Shown here piece by piece: positions 8,623-16,225 of a stretch of DNA of 64,000 bases. The stretch is from positions 1 through 64,000 of the forward strand of contig NZ_JACJTT010000014.1 of the NCBI RefSeq assembly GCF_014698825.1. Reading direction: 5' to 3'. Position 1 is the first letter of the stretch; each line of letters opens with the position of its first letter. Under the pieces are notes generated by a model. It saw only the letters and a program-made list of their open reading frames with translations, was not told where the DNA came from and searched no databases. This DNA comes from Richelia sinica FACHB-800 (GTDB lineage: Bacteria > Cyanobacteriota > Cyanobacteriia > Cyanobacteriales > Nostocaceae). Position numbers and translations under genes: made by a program.

Positions 8623-8684
8623 TTTTCAAAGATGTTTAACGGTAAAATTATAAGGTGCATTACATCTCATTAACGCACCCTACT
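8623..8684. repeat. dispersed palindromic repeat, copy 2
   Basis: TTTTTCAAAGATGTTTAACGG followed by arms GGTGCATTA (8654-8662) and TAACGCACC (8671-8679), then CTACT. It differs from the copy at 1171-1229 by a few bases, including one arm mismatch. The 8420-8774 gap holds this element, the degenerate ORF above, and no other feature that I can see. Confidence 0.7.
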
Positions 8685-8774
8685 GGCATGTCAAGCCTAA
8701 AGTAGTGCATTATCAAAAAAGTTGAAAACATTGATTTATCTCGATTTCATCCAAAATCTATGGAGTTAAACTCA

Positions 8775-9143
8775 ATGAGTGCATTATTTAATTTACTCGA
8801 AAAAATTAAAACCAAACCAGGCTTATATTTGGGAACAGCATCTATCAGTAATTTACGGATGTTTATTTTGGGATATCGCTTTTCTCGCTCTGAATTAGGT
8901 ATTACTAATACTGAAACTGAAAGCGATTTTTATAAAAACTTTCAACCCTGGCTACAAAACCGCTTATCTATCCATACCGTTAACGCTTGGGATAAAATTA
9001 TTTTACTTACCTGTATTGATGAAAAAGCTGCATTTGATTACTTTTTTCAATTACTAGATGAATTTATCCAAAGAGACAAAAGCCAGGATATTGAACCAAT
9101 TCTGGCTGAACCATCTTCTAAAAATTCTCAAAAAGCTGCCTGA
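8775..9143 (+). CDS. small hypothetical protein, immunity-protein-like
   Basis: 122 residues. The N-terminus LLEKIKTKPGLYLGTASISNLRMFILGY follows a K-P-G-[LM]-Y-[LI]-G pattern that I associate with a family of small cytoplasmic proteins, some annotated as immunity proteins to polymorphic toxins; this is a weak inference. No signal peptide or membrane span; acidic, Gln/Ser-rich tail. I chose the ATG at 8775 because GGAG lies 9 bases before it; the first ATG, at 8760, has no ribosome binding site. Confidence 0.55.
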   Translation: MSALFNLLEKIKTKPGLYLGTASISNLRMFILGYRFSRSELGITNTETESDFYKNFQPWLQNRLSIHTVNAWDKIILLTCIDEKAAFDYFFQLLDEFIQRDKSQDIEPILAEPSSKNSQKAA

Positions 9144-9284
9144 AGAATAACACAATTATTTTTTCAAGTGCGATCGCCTTCTCATTTTAACCTAGCAAGG
9201 ATCGCAGTTAATAGTAGTTAAGGAAGCACAAGAAAATGGAACTTGAGCGATCGCACTCTCGCGCACTGCCAAAGGCAATCGCAT

Positions 9285-9302
9285 TTCTCAAAGATGTTTA
9301 AC
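9285..9302. repeat. partial copy of dispersed repeat
   Basis: TCTCAAAGATGTTTAACGG matches the left half of the repeats at 1171 and 8623 but lacks the palindromic GTGCGTTA half. The surrounding gap 9144-9372 also has several HIP1 octamers and no gene. Confidence 0.5.
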
Positions 9303-9372
9303 GGACTCGTTAGACCTTACCTCACAGATCGCTTATGATCAATGTATTCTCGTATGTCTGGGAGTTTAAACT

Positions 9373-9591
9373 ATGTCACTCGCTGAGTTAATTCCTCTGG
9401 TTAATAATCTGAGTCACTCAGACAAATTATCACTCTTCAAACTCCTAGCCAAACAAATCCCAGACGCTGAACTACAAGTTATCTTTTCTGCTTCAGAGTA
9501 TCCCATTTGGTCGCCCTACGACGCAACGGAAGCTACAAACATTCTCATGCAGATGATTCAGGATGGCCAAGAGGCATCTACTGATGGCTAG
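9373..9591 (+). CDS. small cyanobacterial hypothetical protein (antitoxin-like)
   Basis: 72 residues: MSLAELIPLVNNLSHSDKLS, then a helix LFKLLAKQIPDAE, and an acidic end with SPYDATEAT. Short proteins of this form are very common in Nostocales and usually sit directly upstream of, and overlap, a partner gene. GGGAG lies about 10 bases before the ATG. The downstream partner overlaps by 8 bases but is truncated here. A role as antitoxin or chaperone of the partner is only inferred from this pairing. Confidence 0.6.
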   Translation: MSLAELIPLVNNLSHSDKLSLFKLLAKQIPDAELQVIFSASEYPIWSPYDATEATNILMQMIQDGQEASTDG

Positions 9592-9703
9592 TACAGTGGA
9601 ATTTCCCTTTAATGATGATGAAGCATTACCCACAATTCCTATCATTCTGAGTTATGCAAACTCTTCTATTTATACGTTCGCACTACATCATAAAAATTCC
9701 TGA
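9584..9703 (+). pseudogene. truncated retropepsin-like aspartyl protease
   Basis: 39 codons from an ATG that overlaps the end of the previous gene. The peptide MASTVEFPFNDDEALPTIPI continues to ILSYANSSI and then runs into unrelated residues and a stop. The beginning matches the start of small cyanobacterial retropepsin-like proteins, which go on to a DTGAT active-site motif. That motif and about 100 residues are missing. I infer that a deletion joined this 5' end to the tail of the toxin gene on the other strand. Confidence 0.45.
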
Positions 9704-10113
9704 AAGAGATTATCGAATGGTTCTGTATTTTTCCAACGATAGGTGTTAAAGTCTCGATAATCAACTGACAAAATTCGCCCATGACCTAATTCTTCTGCCA
9801 AGATAACGAGAGAGGAATCGGCTAAATCCATCGGTAAGTCTTTATATTTTTCCATCAGTTCTTCAATACGCTGGCAATGATGTAGTTTCAGATCAAAGAT
9901 TTGTAGCTTTCCTGTATAAATTTTATGAATAAAGATTTTTGGAGCATCTACTCCTACTCTTTTTTGTAATAGATAGCACGTTTCCGTGACGACACACCAG
10001 GTTGTAATAAATTGCTGATTAGCTAAATCTTGAAATCGTTTTTTGGCGGCTATATGAACTGCATCTTGTTTATTGGCAAGAGCTAACCAAAAGCCTGTAT
10101 CAACTATGATCAT
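9688..10113 (-). CDS. PIN-domain toxin (VapC-like)
   Basis: 141 residues of a PIN ribonuclease fold. The first acidic residue is in MIIVDTGFWLALAN, the conserved Glu is in VVTETCYLL, and the later acids are in DLADSSLVILAEE and VDYRDFNTYR. It would cleave RNA in the cytoplasm when free of antitoxin. The ATG at 10113 lies inside the antitoxin gene, a 14-base overlap typical of type II toxin-antitoxin operons; an in-frame start at 10131 would add six residues before the first strand. All catalytic acids are present, so the toxin looks intact. Confidence 0.85.
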   Translation of the reverse strand: MIIVDTGFWLALANKQDAVHIAAKKRFQDLANQQFITTWCVVTETCYLLQKRVGVDAPKIFIHKIYTGKLQIFDLKLHHCQRIEELMEKYKDLPMDLADSSLVILAEELGHGRILSVDYRDFNTYRWKNTEPFDNLFQEFL

Positions 10114-10339
10114 ATTTTTGGTTAAGTTCACGTTCTAAGTAGTTTTTATAGTTTTTTGAGAGGTCTGTTTCAGCTTCTATGCAACCGATAAAGTCTGACC
10201 AGTCTTGCAAGGAATTTTCTGAAGATTCGTTTTGATTGAGAAGATAGCGTTTTTTAAGGACTTCTACGAGTTCGACTATGATTTGTTGTGCATCGGGAGG
10301 AAGAGACGCAATATCTTGTTGAATTGTATCTAAGTTCAT
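10100..10339 (-). CDS. antitoxin of the PIN toxin (DUF2281-like)
   Basis: 79 residues: MNLDTIQQDIASLPPDAQQI then IVELVEVLKKRYLL, the helical start typical of DUF2281/VapB-type antitoxins in cyanobacteria. The acidic and polar C-terminal half (ENSLQDWSDFIGCIEAETD) probably wraps the toxin. First gene of the pair and overlaps the toxin start. Such pairs autoregulate through the antitoxin, but I see no clear operator upstream. Confidence 0.75.
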   Translation of the reverse strand: MNLDTIQQDIASLPPDAQQIIVELVEVLKKRYLLNQNESSENSLQDWSDFIGCIEAETDLSKNYKNYLERELNQKYDHS

Positions 10340-10678
10340 AATCTGATTTTGCTGTTTCTCTGATTATAGTTTAGCGAAAAATGTTTTTACTAAACCAATG
10401 AAATAAGATGCGTTACATTGATAGCTTCGCTCTCTTCGAGACGCTCCGCGAATGTAGTAGGCATCGCAGTGTTTGATGAAAACCTGTCCCAATCGCTGTT
10501 TTCAAATATTTTTAACAGCAAATCTAACACCTCTAGACTGCGATCGCTTGCTTACAGTCCACAATATCGGTACTTTTCCAGGAATTTATTTGTGGATTAA
10601 TTAGCAATTGTTGTGAGGAAAGCACCCTACAAAATCTGCGATCGCACTACAGGATTGGCGATTGCACTTCCATCTCGT
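10340..10678. other. non-coding gap with repeat debris
   Basis: No convincing gene. The stretch contains the CTTCGCTCTCTTCGAGACGC motif (10426-10446) common in Nostoc repeats, a partial TTTTAACAG copy of the dispersed repeat near 10500, and three HIP1-type GCGATCGC sites. A 60-codon plus-strand frame here is made of repeat sequence and is not a gene. Confidence 0.6.
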
Positions 10679-11479
10679 CTATAGTTGAGTGTTCTTTCCA
10701 GAATAAAGGGGACTGCGATTATCGTTGTGTTGTAACCACTTATAATAGCCATCTATTTCCCGTCCACCAAGGTTTAACGCATACTCTACTCCAAACAAGG
10801 CAACAACAATATAAAACTCAGAAGAATCAGTAACTAAAATATCGTACTCATGCAGTACTTCAAATGTTTCACCTTCTTTTACAAAGAGGAAATCAGGTGG
10901 ATAGATTGAACGGCAAGAATATGGCCAAACACGTCCAGGCGTACCGATTCTTACATATGAACGTAGTTCATTCAATTCTGGTTTATCTACAATTTCATCT
11001 AAACCACCCTCAATATCAATAAGACGAGATGCTAACGATTCCAATCCAACTTTAGCTAGAAACCGTGAAATAGCATAATCATCGGGTAGAGAAGCAACAG
11101 GAATTATAAGTGTTCCATGTTTCTGCTCTGTTACAGATTTAATCCATCGCGATTCATTTTGACCTAAAGCAGCACCTATACTAGTTCCATCTTCATTTGG
11201 TCGCTTCATGAATTCAATCAGTGTATGAGATTGAAGATGGATGCCACTAATTGTTGGAATTTTATTTCTTTTGCTTGGAACAGACATATTGAAACGCTGT
11301 TCCTTGAAGTAAGGTGAATCTAGCAAAGGCTTTTCTATTTCACGAGCGATGTAATTGTTACATCTATCACACACAACGCCAGGTGGTAACGTGTGCTCCT
11401 TATTGCCAAATGATTCAGGAATAATATGTTCTCTTGAAGTAGATGAGGAGGACTGACACTTGCAGAAAATACAACGCAT
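10679..11479 (-). CDS. HNH endonuclease domain protein
   Basis: 266 residues. The N-terminal zinc/HNH module is CIFCKC...SREHIIPESFGN...GVVCDRCNN: a CxxC pair, the Glu-His of the HNH core and a second CxxC, as in the HNH_5 type. The rest (about 60-266) is not recognisable and may bind a target. HNH proteins cut DNA and are frequent in mobile and defence contexts. The frame extends to 11503, but MRCIFCKC at 11479 is the natural start. Located next to the recombinase, inside the proposed hupL element. Confidence 0.78.
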   Translation of the reverse strand: MRCIFCKCQSSSSTSREHIIPESFGNKEHTLPPGVVCDRCNNYIAREIEKPLLDSPYFKEQRFNMSVPSKRNKIPTISGIHLQSHTLIEFMKRPNEDGTSIGAALGQNESRWIKSVTEQKHGTLIIPVASLPDDYAISRFLAKVGLESLASRLIDIEGGLDEIVDKPELNELRSYVRIGTPGRVWPYSCRSIYPPDFLFVKEGETFEVLHEYDILVTDSSEFYIVVALFGVEYALNLGGREIDGYYKWLQHNDNRSPLYSGKNTQL

Positions 11480-11601
11480 AACGCTATCTAGCAAAAAACT
11501 CAATTTCAGGTAGGTCTTAGCTCGATGTTATCACAACAAAATAATCTTTATACCCACGTTGTTAACCGTGGTGCTAAACCTTTTCGCAGTCCTCTAGATT
11601 G

Positions 11602-13080
11602 TTAAACATTCTCCAACAATTTCAACTTTTCCACCTCCAACCTTAACGTTTCATTTTCCATCCTTAACGCCAAAATTTCATTCTTCTGCAACTCAATTAA
11701 CGACCTTTGACTAATTACCTCACCAAAGGCTTTTTTCCTATTTTCAATTCCAAACCATCTTTGATAAGTCTTTGTATGTTCATCAACAGTATGACCTAAA
11801 TTATCTGCTGCGGCTTTAATTGGTATTCCCTGAAGATGCGCTCGAATCGCGCAGGCGTGACGCAAATCGTAGGGTTGAAATTGAATTCCCACTTTTCTAA
11901 ACCATCTGGATATATCTCTCCGCATCCAATTAATATTTTGTACCGATGCAATTTTTTCAACTTTTCTTTCTAAAATATTTAATGGTTTGGAATTTCTTAA
12001 ATCAAATAATTCTATCCATTCAGGTACAAAGGGAATAACTTCTCTATATCCAGTTTTTGTATTTTTATTCACTTTCCAAGTATGGTCTATATTTTGGGTA
12101 GACATCCACCAATTAATATCCGGTTCTACAAATAGTTCCCTTGGTCTTAACCCAAAAGTTGCTAACATGCCATATACCCAACGCCACATTTCCCAGGTGT
12201 CTATTTCATCACTAATGTTGGTATTTTTGCGACTGAGGGCGAATTTTTCAAACATGTGAAAAGCAGATATGATTTTTTCATCATCAGGTATTTCTCGATA
12301 AGCAGGGGTGACATGATCTCGTTTGACATCAAGTTGAAATCCTAAATTAAAAGTTTTAATCAAAACAGAAGTTACAGCAATTAGTTCATTTTTTTTATTA
12401 CCCTGAACCGAATTAATAATTGCTTCAATGTTTTCTTTTGTGGCTAAATGGGTGAGAGGAAAGTTTCTTTTAATTACAGATAGATAATTAGCAAAAGTAT
12501 TTTGACTAGTTATGGTTTTCTGACGGGTTTGATAATATTTTTCTTCAAATGTATCTAATAATTCCCCAATTGTTTTTATCTCTTGTTTCTCTCTAGATTT
12601 AATTCCTAAATATTTCTCATTCCATTGGAAAGTATGACGAGCAATTAATTTACCTAATTCGTAACTTTCTTCAATGGCTGTTTTTAGTCCTTCTAAATTC
12701 GCAGGTATTCCTAGAGACAAATCATACTGTTTTTTCTGCTTACCTACACTGTTATCACCTGGTTTTAGGGGTAGGGTAGCTCGTAATTGGAGAGAATTGC
12801 CAGTTTGTTTAATGGTAACTCTTATTCTCTCTCTTTTTAAATTAGTATTGGCTTCGACTAACTTCTGTTCAAAAACCGCTTGATAATGTAATTCCGTTGC
12901 TTTTATTTTCGCCATTGTTCCCCTATAGCTGCCATCTGTGGTGTTCTGCGGCTCAAAATCGGCAAACATATCTGCGAACCAGTCCCCTGAGTCTGTATTC
13001 GCATCCTCATGTAGAGATGGGGTATCTGTTTCCGATATTAACTTTTGGTGGTCGCAATTACCCTGATTTTGCCGACTCAT
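11602..13080 (-). CDS. xisC: tyrosine site-specific recombinase, hupL-element excisase type
   Basis: 492 residues. The C-terminal half is a tyrosine recombinase: box I Arg in FGLRPRELF (near residue 315), box II YDLRHACAIRAH, then NLGHTVDEHTKTYQRW with the nucleophilic Tyr. Box II has Tyr where most family members have His, giving R-Y-R-Y as I recall for XisA and XisC of Anabaena. The N-terminal half carries the arm/core-binding region, and a Leu/Glu-rich coiled coil ends the protein. The start codon is 116 bases from the hupL recombination site, close to the spacing I recall for xisC in PCC 7120. It should excise the element in differentiating heterocysts. XisC rather than XisA is chosen by location. 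Confidence 0.85.
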   Translation of the reverse strand: MSRQNQGNCDHQKLISETDTPSLHEDANTDSGDWFADMFADFEPQNTTDGSYRGTMAKIKATELHYQAVFEQKLVEANTNLKRERIRVTIKQTGNSLQLRATLPLKPGDNSVGKQKKQYDLSLGIPANLEGLKTAIEESYELGKLIARHTFQWNEKYLGIKSREKQEIKTIGELLDTFEEKYYQTRQKTITSQNTFANYLSVIKRNFPLTHLATKENIEAIINSVQGNKKNELIAVTSVLIKTFNLGFQLDVKRDHVTPAYREIPDDEKIISAFHMFEKFALSRKNTNISDEIDTWEMWRWVYGMLATFGLRPRELFVEPDINWWMSTQNIDHTWKVNKNTKTGYREVIPFVPEWIELFDLRNSKPLNILERKVEKIASVQNINWMRRDISRWFRKVGIQFQPYDLRHACAIRAHLQGIPIKAAADNLGHTVDEHTKTYQRWFGIENRKKAFGEVISQRSLIELQKNEILALRMENETLRLEVEKLKLLENV

Positions 13081-13196
13081 TCCCTAAATATTCCCTTATT
13101 TATAAGCTGCAATGGCGAAAATAAAATGTTCTGAATGAGCAAAGTTATTTCACGAACTAAGTTTATCAGTAACATTTTCAGGATATCACTAGTTGT

Positions 13197-13212
13197 CATA
13201 GCAGTTATATGG
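13197..13212 (+). other. right recombination site of the hupL element
   Basis: CATAGCAGTTATATGG marks the point where the hupL frame resumes (His-Ser-Ser-Tyr-Met-Val-Pro). It differs at one base from CACAGCAGTTATATGG, the 16-bp direct repeat I recall for the PCC 7120 hupL element. The matching left copy should lie left of the window, at the end of the hupL 5' part. Everything to the left in this window would be removed on recombination. Confidence 0.75.
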
Positions 13213-14297
13213 TGCCTGGTGGTGTGATGTGCGCCCCCACTCTGACTGACATTACTCGCGCTTGGGGTATTCTCGAATATTTCCGCACTAATTGGTTAGA
13301 ACCAGTTTGGTTAGGTTGTTCTTTGGAAAGATACGAAGAAATCCAAAGCTATGACGACTTTATGAATTGGTTAGATGAAGATGTCAAACATCGGGAATCT
13401 GATTTAGGTTTATATTGGCGGATGGGTTTGGATATCGGTTTAGAGCGTTTTGGTGGTGGTGTAGGTAAATATGTAACTTGGGGATATTTACCCCATGAGG
13501 ATAGATACAACAAACCCACTATTGAGGGTCGTAACGCTGCGGTAATTATGAAAAGCGGTGTTTACGATAGCTTTAGTGATAGCCATACTTTGATGGATCA
13601 ATCTTTTGCCCGTGAGAATTTAAGCCATTCTTGGTATGATGAAGGAACTCAAGATTGGCATCCAAGCGATCGCACCACATCACCCACCATCAACAACCAA
13701 AAAGACTTTAGCGGTGCGTATTCCTGGGCAAGTGCCGTCCTCCACAAAGACTTCGGACGTTTAGAAGCAGGCCCCTTAGCCCGGCAGTTAGTTGCAGGTG
13801 GCACACATGGTGAATCTTGGCAGCATTATGACCCCTTCATTCTGGATGTGTTCAAGAAAATGGGAGGGCCAAGTGTTCATGTCCGTCAATTGGCACGGCT
13901 TCACGAAATTGTGAAACTATACCGTCAAGCTGAACACTGTTTGCGAGAATTCAAATTAAATGACCCTTGGTATATCAAACCCAAAGAAAAAGACGGCAAG
14001 GGTTGGGGTGCCACTGAAGCTGCAAGAGGTGCATTGTGTCATTGGGTGGAAATTGAAGAAGGGAAGATTAAACAATACCAAGTTATTGCCCCTGGTACTT
14101 GGAATATTGGCCCCCGTGACGGTGCTGGTAAACGCGGCCCCGTTGAAGAAGCATTAATTGGTACACCGATTGAAGACCCAACAGACCCGGTAGAAGTGGG
14201 TCATGTTGCCCGTTCTTTCGACTCTTGTTTAGTGTGTACAGTTCATGCCCACGATGCGAAAACCGGGAAGGAATTGGCACGTTTTCGGACAGCTTAG
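13197..14297 (+). CDS. hupL: uptake [NiFe]-hydrogenase large subunit, C-terminal part (interrupted gene)
   Basis: Encodes the last 366 residues of HupL, which oxidises H2 made by nitrogenase. It starts mid-protein (VPGGVMCAPTLTDITRAWG) and continues to RSFDSCLVCTVH, the CxxC...H motif that supplies two Ni ligands. The 16-residue tail AHDAKTGKELARFRTA after the His is the extension cut off by the maturation protease. The first CxxC motif and about 165 residues are missing, because the 5' part lies beyond the inserted element. An ATG at 13209 exists but is internal to the protein, so this segment alone cannot make an active enzyme. It becomes functional after excision. hupW is nearby at 16226. 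Confidence 0.92.
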   Translation, partial: HSSYMVPGGVMCAPTLTDITRAWGILEYFRTNWLEPVWLGCSLERYEEIQSYDDFMNWLDEDVKHRESDLGLYWRMGLDIGLERFGGGVGKYVTWGYLPHEDRYNKPTIEGRNAAVIMKSGVYDSFSDSHTLMDQSFARENLSHSWYDEGTQDWHPSDRTTSPTINNQKDFSGAYSWASAVLHKDFGRLEAGPLARQLVAGGTHGESWQHYDPFILDVFKKMGGPSVHVRQLARLHEIVKLYRQAEHCLREFKLNDPWYIKPKEKDGKGWGATEAARGALCHWVEIEEGKIKQYQVIAPGTWNIGPRDGAGKRGPVEEALIGTPIEDPTDPVEVGHVARSFDSCLVCTVHAHDAKTGKELARFRTA

Positions 14298-14308
14298 TAT
14301 TTTTATCA

Positions 14309-14354
14309 CGCAAAGACGCAGAGAGATTTTCTTTCTGTTCTTTGCGATTTTTTT
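14309..14354 (+). terminator. Rho-independent terminator after hupL
   Basis: Arms CGCAAAGA (14309-14316) and TCTTTGCG (14339-14346) are perfectly complementary and are followed by A then seven T. It starts 11 bases after the hupL stop. Confidence 0.75.
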
Positions 14355-14496
14355 AAATTGCAATTACTAATTACGAATTATAAATTACAAAAAATCTTAA
14401 AACATTGGGATAGGCTGATTGGAAATGAGTGATTACTAATTGAAGATATTGATTTATTAGTAATCCAAAATCTCAAATCTAAAATTGGTACTGCTT

Positions 14497-14919
14497 GTGT
14501 CTGATTTAGCATTATATAAATATCTGCCTCGTCTTTCTGAGGAAGCACTAAAAGAATTTGCAGAATGGTGTATTTTAGAACATGCGAAAGTTGCGGAAAT
14601 AGAGTTTACACCTGATGCAGCAAAGTTAGCTAATTTAATACCCAATGAATATATTTGGGAATTGATTGACCAATTTTTGAAGGTTAAACCAGACCCCATT
14701 CGTGCAGGTTTAGTTTTACCAATTGCTGGGAAAGAAGCTGATGATCATGGCTTAACTGGTTCTGCCATTATGGTTGATTTTATTTCCCTATATATCAAAT
14801 ATTTGATTCCTAAGGATGGTTCGACTGGAGAGTTTGCTGATCAATTACTAGCTGAAGCATCCAAAACTCAGTATGACAAGTTGATGGAAATTGCTAAAAA
14901 ACACGGTATAGATTTATAG
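14497..14919 (+). CDS. conserved hypothetical protein
   Basis: 140 residues, all-helical appearance, soluble: VSDLALYKYLPRLSEEALKE, then WCILEHAKVAEIEF and a C-terminal half with LPIAGKEADDHGLTGSAI. No family recognised. There is no ATG; GTG at 14497 or TTG at 14485 are the only starts, neither with a Shine-Dalgarno sequence. It may therefore be poorly expressed or have lost its true start. It lies between two terminator-like hairpins downstream of hupL. Confidence 0.55.
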   Translation: MSDLALYKYLPRLSEEALKEFAEWCILEHAKVAEIEFTPDAAKLANLIPNEYIWELIDQFLKVKPDPIRAGLVLPIAGKEADDHGLTGSAIMVDFISLYIKYLIPKDGSTGEFADQLLAEASKTQYDKLMEIAKKHGIDL

Positions 14920-14926
14920 ATTTTTC

Positions 14927-14952
14927 GGTGGGCATTGCCCACCATATTTTTT
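14927..14952 (+). terminator. hairpin terminator
   Basis: GGTGGGC and GCCCACC form a 7-bp stem with a 3-base loop, followed by ATATTTTTT. It begins 8 bases after the stop of the preceding gene. A related GGTGGG palindrome is at 18886-18910. The rest of the gap to 15183 shows nothing I can name. Confidence 0.65.
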
Positions 14953-15183
14953 ATTTCGAGCTAAGTCGCAAAGGCGAAAGAACGGCAAGATTAATGAATT
15001 TGCAGTTGACACATAACAAGCAGATATAAGACCTGCTATAATCGTGCAAATACAGTCAGTTCCCGATGCTTGAATAGTAGTCTGGTGTAGACAATTAAAA
15101 TCAAACAACTATAGCTTGTAAAGGTTGGGGTTAATATTGTTCAACCCAAGCTACTTGAATACATTAACTGACAACGGGAATAA

Positions 15184-15516
15184 TTATTCATTTCTGTTTT
15201 TCAGTGCTTCTGCATAACCTTTAACTATTTCCCTGTCTGGTGATTCAGCAAGAATACTAACTATTTTTTGTTCACCATTATATTCAACTTTTCTCTCAAT
15301 TACCGTTGCACTAAAGGAAAATTCTCGATTCTCTATAGAAGGAATAGGTGAATTCTCTACCTCAGCCTTTATCCCAACTCTTTTTGTAATTTTGAAGGAA
15401 TCACCCTTTTGATAACCAGGATCTATTTCTGTTGGTCCCTCAATAATTAGTCCGCCTGGTTCTAGAGAATCAATATGTATAAGCAATATTACCTCATAAG
15501 TGGTTTGAATAGACAT
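15184..15516 (-). CDS. hypothetical protein
   Basis: 110 residues, soluble, mostly beta: MSIQTTYEVILLIHIDSLEP, then GDSFKITKRVGIKAEVEN and a C-terminal ESPDREIVKGYAEALKNR. No recognised family. The ATG at 15516 is preceded by AGGGGA about 12 bases upstream, better than the longer frame start at 15573. No operon partner. Confidence 0.5.
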   Translation of the reverse strand: MSIQTTYEVILLIHIDSLEPGGLIIEGPTEIDPGYQKGDSFKITKRVGIKAEVENSPIPSIENREFSFSATVIERKVEYNGEQKIVSILAESPDREIVKGYAEALKNRNE

Positions 15517-15701
15517 ATCTTGTTCACTTCCCCTGGAGTTAAATTTTAGTAAATCACTACCCAATAGTATCACGCTTAATTATTTATGTGCTTAGACATT
15601 TAATCTTTGCAATTAATTGTGACGAATATTAATTATTTAGATGCGCTACGCAAACTTTTTATATAGCCATCTCTAGAAATTAAATATGTATTTTCTACCG
15701 T

Positions 15702-15731
15702 TGTAGAGACGTTACATGTAACGTTTCTACT
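15702..15731. repeat. interspersed palindrome
   Basis: GTAGAGACGTTACATGTAACGTTTCTAC is, in parts, GTAGAGACGTTAC and GTAACGTTTCTAC around ATG-containing centre: near-perfect dyad with one mismatch. It resembles the GTAGAGACGTT palindromes scattered in Nostoc genomes. It sits in an AT-rich gap between two minus-strand genes. Confidence 0.6.
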
Positions 15732-15768
15732 TTTTCACCAGGTGTCTAATTGTTGCTATGTGAGAAAC

Positions 15769-16137
15769 TTATTCCATCACATCAAACCATACAGGGGATA
15801 AATCATCAACACGCCCATTGTAATTAACTGTAATTTCCTCACCTTCCCGAATATATCGATAAGCAATTACTTCAATTACCTGTTCAGCGAACTTTTTCAC
15901 ATAAAAAGCATTGGGATGGTAAGAGTGATTAAAAAGTGACACAACTCCTAAAGCTATTGCCCCACTTTCTCCATGCCACCCAAAATAATAATTAGTGAGA
16001 ACGGTCTTGGTAATTAACTTCACTTGCTGCTTAGGAATCACAATTACAGCAGCCTTTTCAATTACTTGACTTTGAGCATAATCTTGGGCAGCAAACACAC
16101 CTCTGCCTTTAGTTTCTGTATCACGAACTACAAGCAT
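15769..16137 (-). CDS. SET-domain protein
   Basis: 122 residues, essentially one SET domain: start MLVVRDTETKGRGVFAAQDY, the Asn-His pair in LFNHSYHPNAFYV, and the end motif GEEITVNYNG with the catalytic Tyr. SET proteins transfer a methyl group from S-adenosylmethionine to lysine side chains; the bacterial target is unknown. The post-SET Cys cluster is absent. Start taken at ATG 16137 since the extra 11 residues of the longer frame lie outside the fold. It is divergent from hupW with an 88-bp gap, so the two may share control. Confidence 0.8.
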   Translation of the reverse strand: MLVVRDTETKGRGVFAAQDYAQSQVIEKAAVIVIPKQQVKLITKTVLTNYYFGWHGESGAIALGVVSLFNHSYHPNAFYVKKFAEQVIEVIAYRYIREGEEITVNYNGRVDDLSPVWFDVME

Positions 16138-16225
16138 AGTAATGAAAATTGCACTCTGAATAACCTTCACAAATATTAATTTTGGGGTGCCAATTTCACG
16201 AGTTTCATGTTATTATAAATATCCC

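Noticed and set aside
10418-10600. 60-codon plus-strand ORF
   Set aside because: Built from repeat sequence (CTTCGAGACGC, HIP1) and has no protein-like pattern.
13209-14297. Calling hupL as a complete gene from the ATG at 13209
   Set aside because: The ATG is an internal Met of the HSSYMVPGG segment; the N-terminal CxxC Ni ligands and about 165 residues are missing.
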